The position numbers were made by a program, and so were the translations under genes. Shown here piece by piece: positions 1 to 6,216 of a stretch of 6,727 nucleotides of DNA (positions within the stretch are counted from its first letter, which is position 1; each line of letters begins with the position of its first letter). This DNA comes from an uncultured Halomicronema sp. (GTDB lineage: Bacteria; Cyanobacteriota; Cyanobacteriia; Phormidesmidales; Phormidesmidaceae): assembly GCA_937897665.1 (NCBI GenBank), contig CALCPB010000021.1, forward strand, positions 1 to 6,727. The letters run 5' to 3'. The notes below the pieces were generated by a model. That model did no database searches and was not told the DNA's origin. It saw only the letters and a program-made list of their open reading frames with translations.

Positions 1-886
1 ACGCGACCAGCATGGAACCAATGCCGGTATCGCTGAAAATTTCGAGCAGTAAGGCATGGTTGATGCGACCGTCGAGAATGTGGGTTGCGCCGACACCTTG
101 GGCCAGCGATCGCACACAGCACTTGACCTTAGGAATCATGCCCCCCGCCACCACCCCTTCCTCAATTAGCTGTCGGGCCATGTTGATATCGAGTTTGGGA
201 ATCAGCGTGTTGGGGTCGTGGTGATCGCGCAGAATGCCACGGGTATCGGTCAGGAGGATCAGCTTTTCAGCATTGAGGGCAGCTGCGAGTTCCCCCGCCA
301 CGGTGTCAGCATTGATGTTGTAGGCTTGCCCTGTCTCATCCGATGCGACGCTGGAAATCACTGGAATGTAGCCGTCTTCGACCAGCGCTTTCACTAGGCC
401 CGGTTCAATATTAGTGACATCGCCCACAAAGCCCACGTCAGCATCGCCTTGAGAGCGCGCTGTGATTAAGTTGCCATCTTTGCCGCAGAGCCCCACCGCT
501 GCGCCCCCGGCCTGGTTGATCATGGATACAAGTTCTTTGTTCACACGTCCAACCAGCACCATTTCCACCACATCCATCGTGGCGGCATCTGTCACCCGCA
601 ACCCATCTTTGAACTGGGGCTCAATATTCAACTTCGTGAGCCAGGTATTGATTTCTGGGCCGCCCCCATGCACCACAACGGGCCGCATGCCCACACAGGC
701 CATAAAAACGATATCGCGGACGACCCCGGCCTTAAGCAAATTATCTTTCATGGCGGCACCACCATATTTCACCACTACCGTGCGCCCTCTAAACTGCTGA
801 ATCCAGGGCAGAGCCTCACTGAGAATCCGCACGCGATCCACATCGGTTTCGAGAATTCCATCAGGGGTGTCGGGGCGGTTGGTCAT
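1..886 (-). CDS. argB: Acetylglutamate kinase (NAGK), 3' end cut by window edge
   Basis: Phosphorylates N-acetyl-L-glutamate with ATP, the second and controlling step of arginine (and cyanophycin precursor) synthesis in the cytoplasm. My translation of the minus strand gives 295 codons, ending in GIGSMLVA at the window edge. Cyanobacterial NAGKs are near 300 residues, so only a few codons are missing. Visible motifs are [11 protein letters not shown] (residues 37-47, catalytic Lys40), HGGGPEIN (73-80), RVTD (97-100), LCGKDGN and YNINADT (189-195, Asp194). Residues 11-33 form the N-terminal helix region ([20 protein letters not shown]) typical of arginine-inhibited NAGKs that cyanobacterial PII (GlnB) activates. 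PII control is therefore inferred from the family. The ATG at 886 is chosen because no other ATG lies in frame after the upstream TAG at 944-946. It begins 49 bp after aroK, so co-transcription is likely. No good Shine-Dalgarno sequence is visible. Confidence 0.96.
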   Translation of the reverse strand, partial: MTNRPDTPDGILETDVDRVRILSEALPWIQQFRGRTVVVKYGGAAMKDNLLKAGVVRDIVFMACVGMRPVVVHGGGPEINTWLTKLNIEPQFKDGLRVTDAATMDVVEMVLVGRVNKELVSMINQAGGAAVGLCGKDGNLITARSQGDADVGFVGDVTNIEPGLVKALVEDGYIPVISSVASDETGQAYNINADTVAGELAAALNAEKLILLTDTRGILRDHHDPNTLIPKLDINMARQLIEEGVVAGGMIPKVKCCVRSLAQGVGATHILDGRINHALLLEIFSDTGIGSMLVA

Positions 887-935
887 GATCCCAGGCAGCA
901 ACAGCTTTCGTAGTGTATCAACCGTCTCGTGTGGA

Positions 936-1514
936 TCAACTGTCTATCGGCGCGGAAACTGAAGGCGGCGGTAAAATGCGGTCTCTGAGAAGCTCAACCA
1001 AGCGATCGCAGGCCGCTGAGGCAGACTCGCCACTGTGGATGGAAAGCTGAATATCGGCTTCGGCATAGCGCGATCGCCGCTCTGCCAGCAGATCAGCCAA
1101 ATACTGCTGCCAGTCGGGCCGCTGCAACAGGGGTCGCCGCTGATCGCGTTGCAAGCGTCGCTGCAGTTCTTCTAGCGGCGTATCGACCCAGACCACGACG
1201 CCTTGACGCAGGTGCCACCAGTTTTGTTGACGCAATACAATCCCCCCACCAGTTGAGACCACCAACCGGGTGTAGGGTGAGAGCTGCTCCAGTACCTTGC
1301 TCTCCGTATCACGAAACGAGGCTTCACCCGCCGTCGCAAAGATATCAGCGATGGTTTGGCCAGCGGCTTGCTCAACGACAGCATCGGTGTCAAAAAAGCG
1401 ATAGCCTAGGCGCTCCGCCATGAGTCGACCCAAGGTCGATTTACCCGCGCCCATCATGCCAATGAGATAGAGGTTGGCACCTCTCAACAGATCTAGGGTC
1501 GATGCGTCTGACAT
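936..1514 (-). CDS. aroK: Shikimate kinase
   Basis: Transfers the ATP gamma-phosphate to the 3-hydroxyl of shikimate, the fifth step of the chorismate pathway to aromatic amino acids; soluble. The 192 residues are slightly longer than the usual 170-175, the excess being a Pro/Ser-rich C-terminal tail (about 181-192). Motifs in order: P-loop GMMGAGKST (19-27), shikimate-binding DTD (42-44), GEASFRDTE (63-71, Arg68), STGGGIV (87-93), lid RRPLL (126-130, Arg127) and ERRSRY (145-150), whose Arg146 corresponds to the conserved C-terminal arginine of the family. The ATG at 1514 places the P-loop at the normal distance from the N-terminus. No clear Shine-Dalgarno sequence precedes it, which is common in cyanobacteria. 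It lies 90 bp after the LapA-like gene and 49 bp before argB, all leftward, suggesting one transcription unit or a 3' pair. It ends in TGA. All expected catalytic residues are present. Confidence 0.96.
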   Translation of the reverse strand: MSDASTLDLLRGANLYLIGMMGAGKSTLGRLMAERLGYRFFDTDAVVEQAAGQTIADIFATAGEASFRDTESKVLEQLSPYTRLVVSTGGGIVLRQQNWWHLRQGVVVWVDTPLEELQRRLQRDQRRPLLQRPDWQQYLADLLAERRSRYAEADIQLSIHSGESASAACDRLVELLRDRILPPPSVSAPIDS

Positions 1515-1604
1515 GGTGCAGAGAAACGGTTGAGGAATGGCCTTACCGTATCAGAAATTAAACCCCACCCAGAGGCAGCACTCCGGTTTTGAGTCTGGCC
1601 TGCA

Positions 1605-2549
1605 TTAGGTCGGGCGATCGCCTTCCGCCTCAGGCTCATCGAGGGGCTGATAGGGCGGAATAATCACGCGGTAATCGGCATCATAAACGTTTGCCTCATC
1701 CTCTGAGTTAGCCGCCGGAGGTGACGGATTCGCAGACTCATTTTGCCAGTCTTGCCCATCGGCATCATCAGGCGGCGCATAGATAGCATCACGCCGGGCC
1801 TGGCGAGCCTCACCCTCATAACGCTGGGCATAAGCGGTGTCGGCCAGGGGATTGTCCTCCGCATCCCAGTCCTCCCAACCGTCGGCAATGTCGTCCAGCA
1901 CATCTTCGACCTGGCTGCCGCCAGGGGCGACGTAAACCGTATCTTGGGCCGAATCATCCCAGCCTTTTTCCAAATCTTGAATGGTCGTTGTCGCTTTTTG
2001 GCGATCCTGGCGCTGGCGTTTGGAGAGGGGTTCTTCGGCGGGATTACCGTTCGCCTGTGACCAATCGTCCCATTGACTGGGGGGCGATCGCCGCTCCCAG
2101 GTCTGCCAATCTTCAGCGGCAGCGGTGGTGCCCACCGGGGCGGTTGGTCGTGATGTCCGGCCTGAGGTAGGCGTCTGAGACGCGCGGGGTGGGGGAGTCG
2201 ATGGCTCGGGAGCCGCCCAGCGACGGGGAGGGCGCTCCCGAGCCATCCGATCCACCGGTTCTGGATTTCTGTCCCGATTGGGAGGAGTCGCATCAGGACG
2301 CACCGTCCAGCGGCGACGGTTGCCACGGTTCACTGGGGGGCCACCCCCGGTCGATACGGCCATGAGGGCGAGCGCTGTTAGCGCCCCGAGGGCGATCGCG
2401 CCACTCAGCCAAACCCCTAACGACAGCGTGATGCTTTCGACTCCAAGAAAGACGAGGGCGAGCGACGGGGAAGCATTTTGCAGCGCCAAAATGACGAGGC
2501 CACAAATGATGAGAACCGCTATCACGAGACGAGGCGTTTGCTTTCCCAC
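1605..2549 (-). CDS. LapA-like (DUF1049) two-helix membrane protein with long disordered acidic tail
   Basis: 314 residues from a GTG start. Residues 8-23 and about 42-65 are hydrophobic segments separated by LALQNASPSLALVFLGVESITLSLG, the pattern of the LapA/DUF1049 domain (QN, then FLG, then a second helix rich in Ala, Leu and Gly). The rest, about 67-314, is low-complexity: Arg/Pro-rich at 68-150, then acidic with repeated Trp-Asp/Glu motifs (EKGWDD, DGWEDWDAED). It ends with the better ordered motif YDADYRVIIPPYQPLDE (289-305), which may be a conserved docking peptide. Topology predicts a membrane anchor with a large soluble tail. E. coli LapA takes part in regulating LPS synthesis, but that role cannot be transferred on this evidence. 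Start choice: the upstream in-frame stop lies at 2565-2567, no ATG intervenes, and AAGGA sits 7 nt before the GTG. It is the first gene of the leftward group, ahead of aroK. Confidence 0.8.
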   Translation of the reverse strand: MGKQTPRLVIAVLIICGLVILALQNASPSLALVFLGVESITLSLGVWLSGAIALGALTALALMAVSTGGGPPVNRGNRRRWTVRPDATPPNRDRNPEPVDRMARERPPRRWAAPEPSTPPPRASQTPTSGRTSRPTAPVGTTAAAEDWQTWERRSPPSQWDDWSQANGNPAEEPLSKRQRQDRQKATTTIQDLEKGWDDSAQDTVYVAPGGSQVEDVLDDIADGWEDWDAEDNPLADTAYAQRYEGEARQARRDAIYAPPDDADGQDWQNESANPSPPAANSEDEANVYDADYRVIIPPYQPLDEPEAEGDRPT

Positions 2550-2556
2550 GGGAGCG

Positions 2557-2561
2557 TCCTT
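2557..2561 (-). promoter_or_regulatory. Shine-Dalgarno site deciding the GTG start at 2549
   Basis: The minus strand reads AAGGA 7 nt before GTG at 2549. No other start codon lies between this GTG and the in-frame TGA at 2565-2567, so the site supports the GTG as the true start. Confidence 0.6.
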
Positions 2562-2579
2562 GTGTCAGAGCATGACCCT

Positions 2580-2585
2580 ATCGTA
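2580..2585 (-). promoter_or_regulatory. Possible -10 box for the leftward lapA-like/aroK/argB group
   Basis: The minus strand reads TACGAT about 30 nt before the GTG start, matching TATAAT at 4 of 6 positions including the first two and the last. No convincing -35 hexamer is visible at 16-18 nt upstream, so this is only a candidate. Confidence 0.2.
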
Positions 2586-2721
2586 AAACTTGCCGGGTCG
2601 AGCAGCACGTTCCCCCAGGGGCATGATCTGAACCAGAGCGGCTAGAGCAGAGCCCCACAGTCGCTCAAGACTGCATCCGCTGAGCCAGTGGCACAAGTCA
2701 ATAACCGTTAGCCTTGCCTCA

Positions 2722-2747
2722 ACAGCTGGCATCGGTTTCACAGCTGT
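2722..2747. repeat. Inverted repeat, 7-bp perfect stem
   Basis: ACAGCTG (2722-2728) is the exact reverse complement of CAGCTGT (2741-2747), with a 12-nt loop. No T-run follows on either strand, so it does not look like an intrinsic terminator. Confidence 0.4.
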
Positions 2748-2755
2748 CTCTTGAA

Positions 2756-2778
2756 CTGCCTCAACTGATAAGAGGCAG
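2756..2778. repeat. Inverted repeat, 7-bp perfect stem
   Basis: CTGCCTC (2756-2762) pairs exactly with GAGGCAG (2772-2778) around a 9-nt loop, only 8 nt after the preceding hairpin. The 9-mer TGCCTCAAC also occurs directly repeated at 2715-2723 and 2757-2765, so the two hairpins may be related units. Confidence 0.4.
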
Positions 2779-2941
2779 GGGCGCGTCTAAAACCCAGCAT
2801 TCGTCTTCCACCAAAATAGGGTAATCTCCTCAAAGACAATGGTATGCATCCCAAGTTGTACATGAGTGCATCTGACACTGTTGCCCGCTCGTAGAGGGCG
2901 TTGCTTAGTTCAAGGGATGAATGAAGCAGCAAATCGCGAGC

Positions 2942-2985
2942 TCTTGCCGCCCCTCCTTAACCGCTAATTCTGAGGGGCGACAAGA
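2942..2985. repeat. Strong hairpin in the non-coding gap (14-bp stem, one mismatch)
   Basis: Bases 2942-2955 pair with 2972-2985, with a single C-A mismatch (2947/2980) and a core of eight consecutive pairs including five G-C pairs (CCGCCCC side). The loop is 16 nt. It is the most stable hairpin I can see in the window. There is no T-run after it on either strand, so it is more likely part of a structured RNA, a protein-binding site or a mobile-repeat remnant than a simple terminator. Confidence 0.5.
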
Positions 2986-3012
2986 ATCGGGTGCCCTCAG
3001 ACTTGGGGAGCG

Positions 3013-3129
3013 CCGGCGGGCACAATCAAATGGCTAAGTAGACAGTCCTAATTGTCGTAGGCGGTGTCATCGCCTAGCGTGACGCACTCAAGCCAACCCT
3101 GGCGGTGCGTTGAGCGCATAGCCCGCCGG
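3013..3129. ncRNA. Candidate structured RNA closed by a 9-bp long-range stem
   Basis: CCGGCGGGC (3013-3021) is the exact reverse complement of GCCCGCCGG (3121-3129), about 100 nt apart. Between them lie two further perfect stems: TAGGCG/CGCCTA (3058-3063 with 3071-3076, 7-nt loop) and ACGCAC/GTGCGT (3082-3087 with 3105-3110), the latter enclosing GCCA/TGGC (3092-3095 with 3100-3103). This nested arrangement resembles a folded RNA, but GC-rich sequence produces such matches by chance. No known RNA family was recognised and the strand is undetermined. An alternative pairing, GTGCCC (2991-2996) with GGGCAC (3018-3023), would compete with the outer stem. Confidence 0.25.
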
Positions 3130-3162
3130 GCATCGCTGCGCCAATGCCACGACAAACCCTAC

Positions 3163-3182
3163 AGCCATACTTATTGATGGCT
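3163..3182. repeat. Inverted repeat, 6-bp perfect stem
   Basis: AGCCAT (3163-3168) pairs with ATGGCT (3177-3182) across an 8-nt A/T-rich loop. Function is unknown; it continues the run of stems starting at 2942. Confidence 0.3.
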
Positions 3183-3209
3183 ACCGACCTTATTGAGCCA
3201 CACCCAAAA

Positions 3210-3232
3210 TCGCCATAGTGCCAAGTTGGCGA
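3210..3232. repeat. Inverted repeat with flanking direct repeat
   Basis: TCGCCA (3210-3215) pairs with TGGCGA (3227-3232), 11-nt loop. The 8-mer CACCCAAA occurs on either side (3201-3208 and 3237-3244). It may be an operator-like element or chance. Confidence 0.25.
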
Positions 3233-3301
3233 AATCACCCAAATCTTTCTGCCGTATCAATCGCCCAAAAGAGACGCTTAAACAGACGGTTTCGCTTCTA
3301 G

Positions 3302-3312
3302 CCAAAATTTGG
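3302..3312. promoter_or_regulatory. Perfect palindrome upstream of guaD (possible operator)
   Basis: CCAAA-A-TTTGG is a perfect 11-nt palindrome 33 nt before the guaD ATG. With the second palindrome 2 nt later it makes a compact pair of symmetric sites in the expected promoter or leader position. Confidence 0.35.
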
Positions 3313-3314
3313 GT

Positions 3315-3331
3315 TTAGATTTTCAATCTAA
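3315..3331. promoter_or_regulatory. Perfect 7+3+7 palindrome touching the guaD ribosome-binding site
   Basis: TTAGATT-TTC-AATCTAA is perfectly symmetric, and its right arm runs into the guaD Shine-Dalgarno sequence AAGGAA. As DNA it could be a repressor site. As RNA, the short hairpin would partly mask the ribosome-binding site. TAGATT within it is also a weak -10 match (4 of 6). The regulator is unknown, and no NtcA consensus (GTA-N8-TAC) is present nearby. Confidence 0.4.
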
Positions 3332-3335
3332 GGAA
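3330..3335 (+). promoter_or_regulatory. Shine-Dalgarno site of guaD
   Basis: AAGGAA ends 10 nt before the ATG at 3346, a normal spacing. It favours this ATG over the second in-frame ATG at 3355 (Met4). Confidence 0.65.
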
Positions 3336-3345
3336 ACCTCATAAA

Positions 3346-4671
3346 ATGCCGATCATGAAGGCGGTTCGCAGTGCTTTTTTAGACTTTTTAGATGACCCTT
3401 TTTTTGTGCCCGAAGCGGAGAGTGTACGCTATTTTTCCGATGGTCTGCTTGTCCTAAACGCTGAAGGCAAGGTTCACGATTTTGGCGCTTATGCTGATCT
3501 GCAAGACCAGTATGCCAACGTGCCCACAACGGTTTACCGCGATCGCCTAATTCTGCCAGGGTTCATCGACACCCACATCCATTTTCCTCAAACGGCAATG
3601 ATGGCGGCCTATGGCGAACAGCTGTTGGAATGGCTGAACAAATACACGTTTCCGACAGAGCGCAAGTTTCAAGACAAAGATTATGCCCGTGAAGTGGCCG
3701 ACCTGTTTTTAGATGAACTATTGCGGAACGGTACGACGACAGCCCTGGTTTTTGCCGCCGTCTTTCCTCAATCTGCCGATGCGTTTTTTGTAGCGGCTCA
3801 CGCGCGCATCCTCAGATTGATGTCGGTCTATGTCATGATGGATCGCAACGCCCCCGACGAGTTGTGCGATACAGCCGCTTCTTCCTACCAAGAAACTAAA
3901 GCGCTGATTGAAAAATGGCATCAAAAGGGTCGCCTGCTCTACGCGGTAACGCCCCGCTTTGCGGTCACCTCAACACCAGAGCAGCTGCAGCTAGCGGGAA
4001 AACTGTTAGCAGAATATCCCGATGTTTACCTGCACACGCACCTATCAGAAAACGTGGATGAGGTTGCCCTGGTCAAAGAACTGTTTCCCGATCGCCAGGG
4101 CTATCTAGACACCTACGATCAGGCTGGATTGGTGCAAGCTAAATCGGTGTTTGCCCACGGTGTACAGCTTACGGCAGCCGAATTTGCCCGGTTGTCAGAG
4201 TCCGAGGCCGCGATCGCCTTTTGCCCCACCTCAAACCTCTTCCTCGGCAGTGGCCTGTTCAAAATTGAGCAGGCAAAGTCGCCCGATTATCCGGTCAAAG
4301 TCGGCTTGGGAACAGATGTAGGGGCCGGCACCAGCTTTTCAATGCTGCAAACCACCAACGAAGCCTACAAAGTCGCCCAGTTGCGCCACCAAAAATTATC
4401 CCCGTTCAAGGCGCTATTTTTGGCGACCTTGGGTGGGGCTAGAGCCTTGGCGCTAGGGGATATTCTGGGCAGTTTTGAGCCGGGCAAAGAAGCCGACTTT
4501 GTAGTGCTAGATCCGCAAGCGACACCGTTAATGGCCTTACGGAATCCGCAGCCCACGGCCTCAACCCTGGAAGCGCTGACGGAACTAGCCTTCTCCCTGG
4601 TCATCATGGGTGATGATCGCACCGTTGCGGCAACTTACGTGATGGGAGAGTTGGCATGGGCCAAGGAGTGA
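3346..4671 (+). CDS. guaD: Guanine deaminase
   Basis: Zinc hydrolase converting guanine to xanthine and ammonia; cytoplasmic purine salvage and catabolism that can release nitrogen. The 441 residues match the family length (about 440) and resemble E. coli GuaD along the whole chain. Amidohydrolase-fold motifs: PGFIDTHIHFPQ (71-82, metal ligands His77 and His79), GEQLLEWLNKYTFPTE, NGTTTALVF, HTHLSEN (230-236, metal ligand His232, catalytic Glu235), FAHGV (His271), FCPTSNLFLGSGLF (from 292) and GLGTDVGAGTSFSML, with Asp324 as the last ligand. GKEADFVVLDP near the C-terminus is the usual composite-domain strand. ATG 3346 has a good Shine-Dalgarno sequence. The gene stands alone: about 800 bp of non-coding DNA precedes it and 146 bp separates it from dxr. 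Two palindromes next to the start suggest specific regulation. All key residues are present and the gene ends in TGA. Confidence 0.95.
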   Translation: MPIMKAVRSAFLDFLDDPFFVPEAESVRYFSDGLLVLNAEGKVHDFGAYADLQDQYANVPTTVYRDRLILPGFIDTHIHFPQTAMMAAYGEQLLEWLNKYTFPTERKFQDKDYAREVADLFLDELLRNGTTTALVFAAVFPQSADAFFVAAHARILRLMSVYVMMDRNAPDELCDTAASSYQETKALIEKWHQKGRLLYAVTPRFAVTSTPEQLQLAGKLLAEYPDVYLHTHLSENVDEVALVKELFPDRQGYLDTYDQAGLVQAKSVFAHGVQLTAAEFARLSESEAAIAFCPTSNLFLGSGLFKIEQAKSPDYPVKVGLGTDVGAGTSFSMLQTTNEAYKVAQLRHQKLSPFKALFLATLGGARALALGDILGSFEPGKEADFVVLDPQATPLMALRNPQPTASTLEALTELAFSLVIMGDDRTVAATYVMGELAWAKE

Positions 4672-4817
4672 AGGCGTCAAGAGATCGGGAGTGAATAAGC
4701 ATTCTAGGGAGCGGACGGCTGGCATGCCGTTACCTCAGCGATCGGGTTCACAGGCGAATGGTAGGAGCAGCGGCCACGAAATTGTAAATTAGAGAAGACC
4801 TGCACCTTGGTAATACC
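4672..4817. other. Spacer between guaD and dxr
   Basis: 146 bp with no gene. A weak stem, ACGGC (4715-4719) with GCCGT (4726-4730), lies in the first half without a T-run. TAAATT at 4785-4790 is a weak -10 candidate (4 of 6) for dxr, with no clear -35 partner. No convincing terminator is visible. Confidence 0.4.
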
Positions 4818-5222
4818 GTGAAAGCGATCACTCTGCTGGGTTCTACTGGCTCCATTGGTACGCAAACTCTGGACATTCTGAAATCGCATCCCGAAGATTT
4901 TCGCCTAGTGGGGATCGCCGCGGGTAACAACGTCGAGTTGTTGGCGCAGCAGGTTCGACAGTTCCAGCCGGAGATCGTCGCTATCTGCAACGAGAGTAAG
5001 CTCGCAGAGTTGAAAGCGGCGATCGCTGATGTAGCGCCTCAGCCCCAAATTCTCGCCGGTAACGAAGGCGTAGTCGAAGTGGCTCGGTACGGGGATGCCG
5101 AAGCAGTTATTACAGGTATTGTCGGCTGCGCAGGTCTGTTGCCGACCCTGGCGGCCATTGAAGCGGGCAAAGATATTGCCCTGGCCAATAAAGAAACTCT
5201 AATTGCGGGCGGGCCGGTAGTC

Positions 5223-5225
5223 TAG
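5223..5225 (+). other. dxr: Premature in-frame TAG in dxr
   Basis: The context is GTA GTC TAG CCC TTG GTC. A TTG-to-TAG change explains it, restoring VVLPLVEKHG. The stop falls near the end of the NADPH-binding domain, 14 codons before the metal ligand Asp150. The fragments on either side are 135 residues (4818-5225) and up to 260 residues (TTG at 5229 to 6011). Confidence 0.9.
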
Positions 5226-6004
5226 CCCTTGGTCGAAAAGCACGGTGTCAAGCTACTCCCAGCAGACTCAGAACATTCGGCAATTTTCCAATGTCTACAG
5301 GGAGTGCCGGATCGTGGGCTGCGACGCATCATTTTGACAGCTTCGGGGGGCGCTTTTCGCGATTGGCCTACCGAAAAGTTGCCCCAGGTGACCGTCGCCG
5401 ATGCGCTGAAGCATCCCAACTGGAGTATGGGCCCAAAAATCACGGTAGACTCGGCCACGCTGATGAACAAAGGGCTAGAAGTGATTGAAGCCCACTATTT
5501 GTTTGGCATGGGTTACGACGATATTGACATTGTCATCCATCCCCAAAGCATCATTCACTCTCTGATTGAGCTACAAGATACGTCGGTGCTGGCCCAGCTG
5601 GGATGGCCCGACATGCGGTTACCGCTCTTGTATGCAATCTCCTGGCCGGAGCGTATTTATACCAATTGGGAGCCTTTGGATCTAGTCAAGGCTGGCGACC
5701 TGACCTTCCGAGCACCTGATCACGCCAAATATCCCTGCATGGAAATTGCTTACGCTGCCGGTCGAGCCGGTGGCACCATGACCGCCGTTTTGAACGCCGC
5801 TAACGAACAGGCCGTTGCCCTGTTTTTAGATGAGAAAATCAGCTACTTAGACATTCCCCAAGTGATTGAGCAGGTCTGCGATCGCCACCGCAGTGACCTC
5901 AAAGCCAACCCGGTGCTGGAAGACATTTTGACCGTGGATCAGTGGGCCAGGGCTCAGGTGTTAGACGTGAGCGCCACGTTGGGTAAATCAGTCGCGGTTT
6001 CGCT

Positions 6005-6009
6005 GAGGT
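6005..6009 (+). promoter_or_regulatory. Shine-Dalgarno site inside the dxr 3' end
   Basis: GAGGT ends 9 nt before the ATG at 6019 and overlaps the last codons of dxr, so the small downstream gene is probably translated from the dxr message. Confidence 0.5.
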
Positions 6010-6018
6010 AGTGCATCT

Positions 6019-6216
6019 ATGGAAATTGCGATTGTTAATGTCGCCATTGTCGTTGCTTTTTTGGTATTCACCTGGCTGATCAATGTGATGCTGGCCACCT
6101 TTAGATCGGCACTTCTAGTAGCGCTGATTTTGCTGGCGCTGCAGCTGATTTTCGGCATTGGGCCGCAGGCCCTGTGGGAAAACTTACAAAACTGGTTGTC
6201 TGGCTCTGGGCAATGA
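6019..6216 (+). CDS. Small two-helix membrane protein of unknown function
   Basis: 65 residues, almost wholly hydrophobic in two segments: about 3-27 (IAIVNVAIVVAFLVFTWLIN) and 31-48 (ALLVALILLALQLIFGIG), with a short amphipathic C-terminus (ALWENLQNWLSGSGQ). A single Arg lies in the turn between the segments (Arg29). No catalytic motif or recognised named family. It starts 7 bp after the dxr stop with a Shine-Dalgarno sequence inside dxr, so it is very likely co-transcribed with dxr. The good start, tight spacing and membrane-like composition support a real gene. Function is unknown; the link with isoprenoid synthesis is only positional. Confidence 0.75.
   Translation: MEIAIVNVAIVVAFLVFTWLINVMLATFRSALLVALILLALQLIFGIGPQALWENLQNWLSGSGQ

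Larger units (their letters stand above)
2550..3345. other. Long non-coding gap between divergent genes
   Basis: About 800 bp separates the GTG of the leftward membrane-protein gene from the ATG of guaD. All frames are broken frequently. The longest open stretch (about 64 codons, minus strand, 2738-2932) shows no recognisable domain, Shine-Dalgarno sequence or protein-like composition. No tRNA, rRNA, RNase P, tmRNA or known riboswitch core was recognised. The region holds a series of inverted repeats (listed separately) and presumably the two divergent promoters. It contains no HIP1 octamer, although they occur every 0.3-0.9 kb elsewhere. It could hold a small RNA gene or decayed gene remnants. 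Confidence 0.7.
4818..6011 (+). pseudogene. dxr: 1-deoxy-D-xylulose 5-phosphate reductoisomerase (DXR), interrupted by an in-frame TAG at codon 136
   Basis: DXR rearranges and reduces 1-deoxy-D-xylulose 5-phosphate to MEP with NADPH, the committing step of the only known isoprenoid route in cyanobacteria. Read through the stop, it is 397 residues, normal for the family. The GTG start gives the canonical N-terminus [14 protein letters not shown] (NADPH loop 8-14); AAGNN lies at 34-38 and ALANKE at 121-126. Codon 136 is TAG in [22 protein letters not shown], where Leu (TTG) would be expected, a one-base change. Beyond it all the catalytic residues I can place remain: metal ligands Asp150, Glu152 and Glu221, plus Ser151, Ser176, His199, Asn217 and Lys218. 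No frameshift or other stop occurs before the terminal TAG at 6009-6011. Intact downstream conservation argues for sequencing error, a very recent mutation or readthrough rather than an old pseudogene. It is followed after 7 bp by a small membrane-protein gene. Confidence 0.92.

Noticed and set aside
12..913. Plus-strand open frames opposite argB
   Set aside because: They are antisense shadows of argB, which explains every conserved motif on the other strand.
1664..2326. Long minus-strand alternate frame (220 codons) inside the LapA-like gene
   Set aside because: It is a high-GC shadow with no Shine-Dalgarno sequence or domain. The 314-residue frame has the membrane helices, the SD-supported start and the expected composition.
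2738..2932. Minus-strand open frame of 64 codons in the non-coding gap
   Set aside because: No recognisable domain and no Shine-Dalgarno sequence, and the frame runs through the inverted repeats at 2741-2778. Probably chance.
2961..3029. Short plus-strand open stretch reading ILRGDKNRVPSDLGSAGGHN and ending AK-stop
   Set aside because: It looks somewhat protein-like but is only 23 codons, has no start codon and overlaps the strong hairpin. I cannot tie it to a family, so it is not called as a gene remnant.
3037..3050. Possible NtcA site GTA-N8-TAA in the gap
   Set aside because: The second half-site is TAA rather than TAC, it lies about 300 bp from guaD, and no -10 box follows at the usual distance.
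5223..5225. Genome-wide reassignment of TAG to an amino acid
   Set aside because: TAG also ends dxr itself at the normal family length (6009-6011), so TAG still works as a stop here. A local error or mutation is much simpler.
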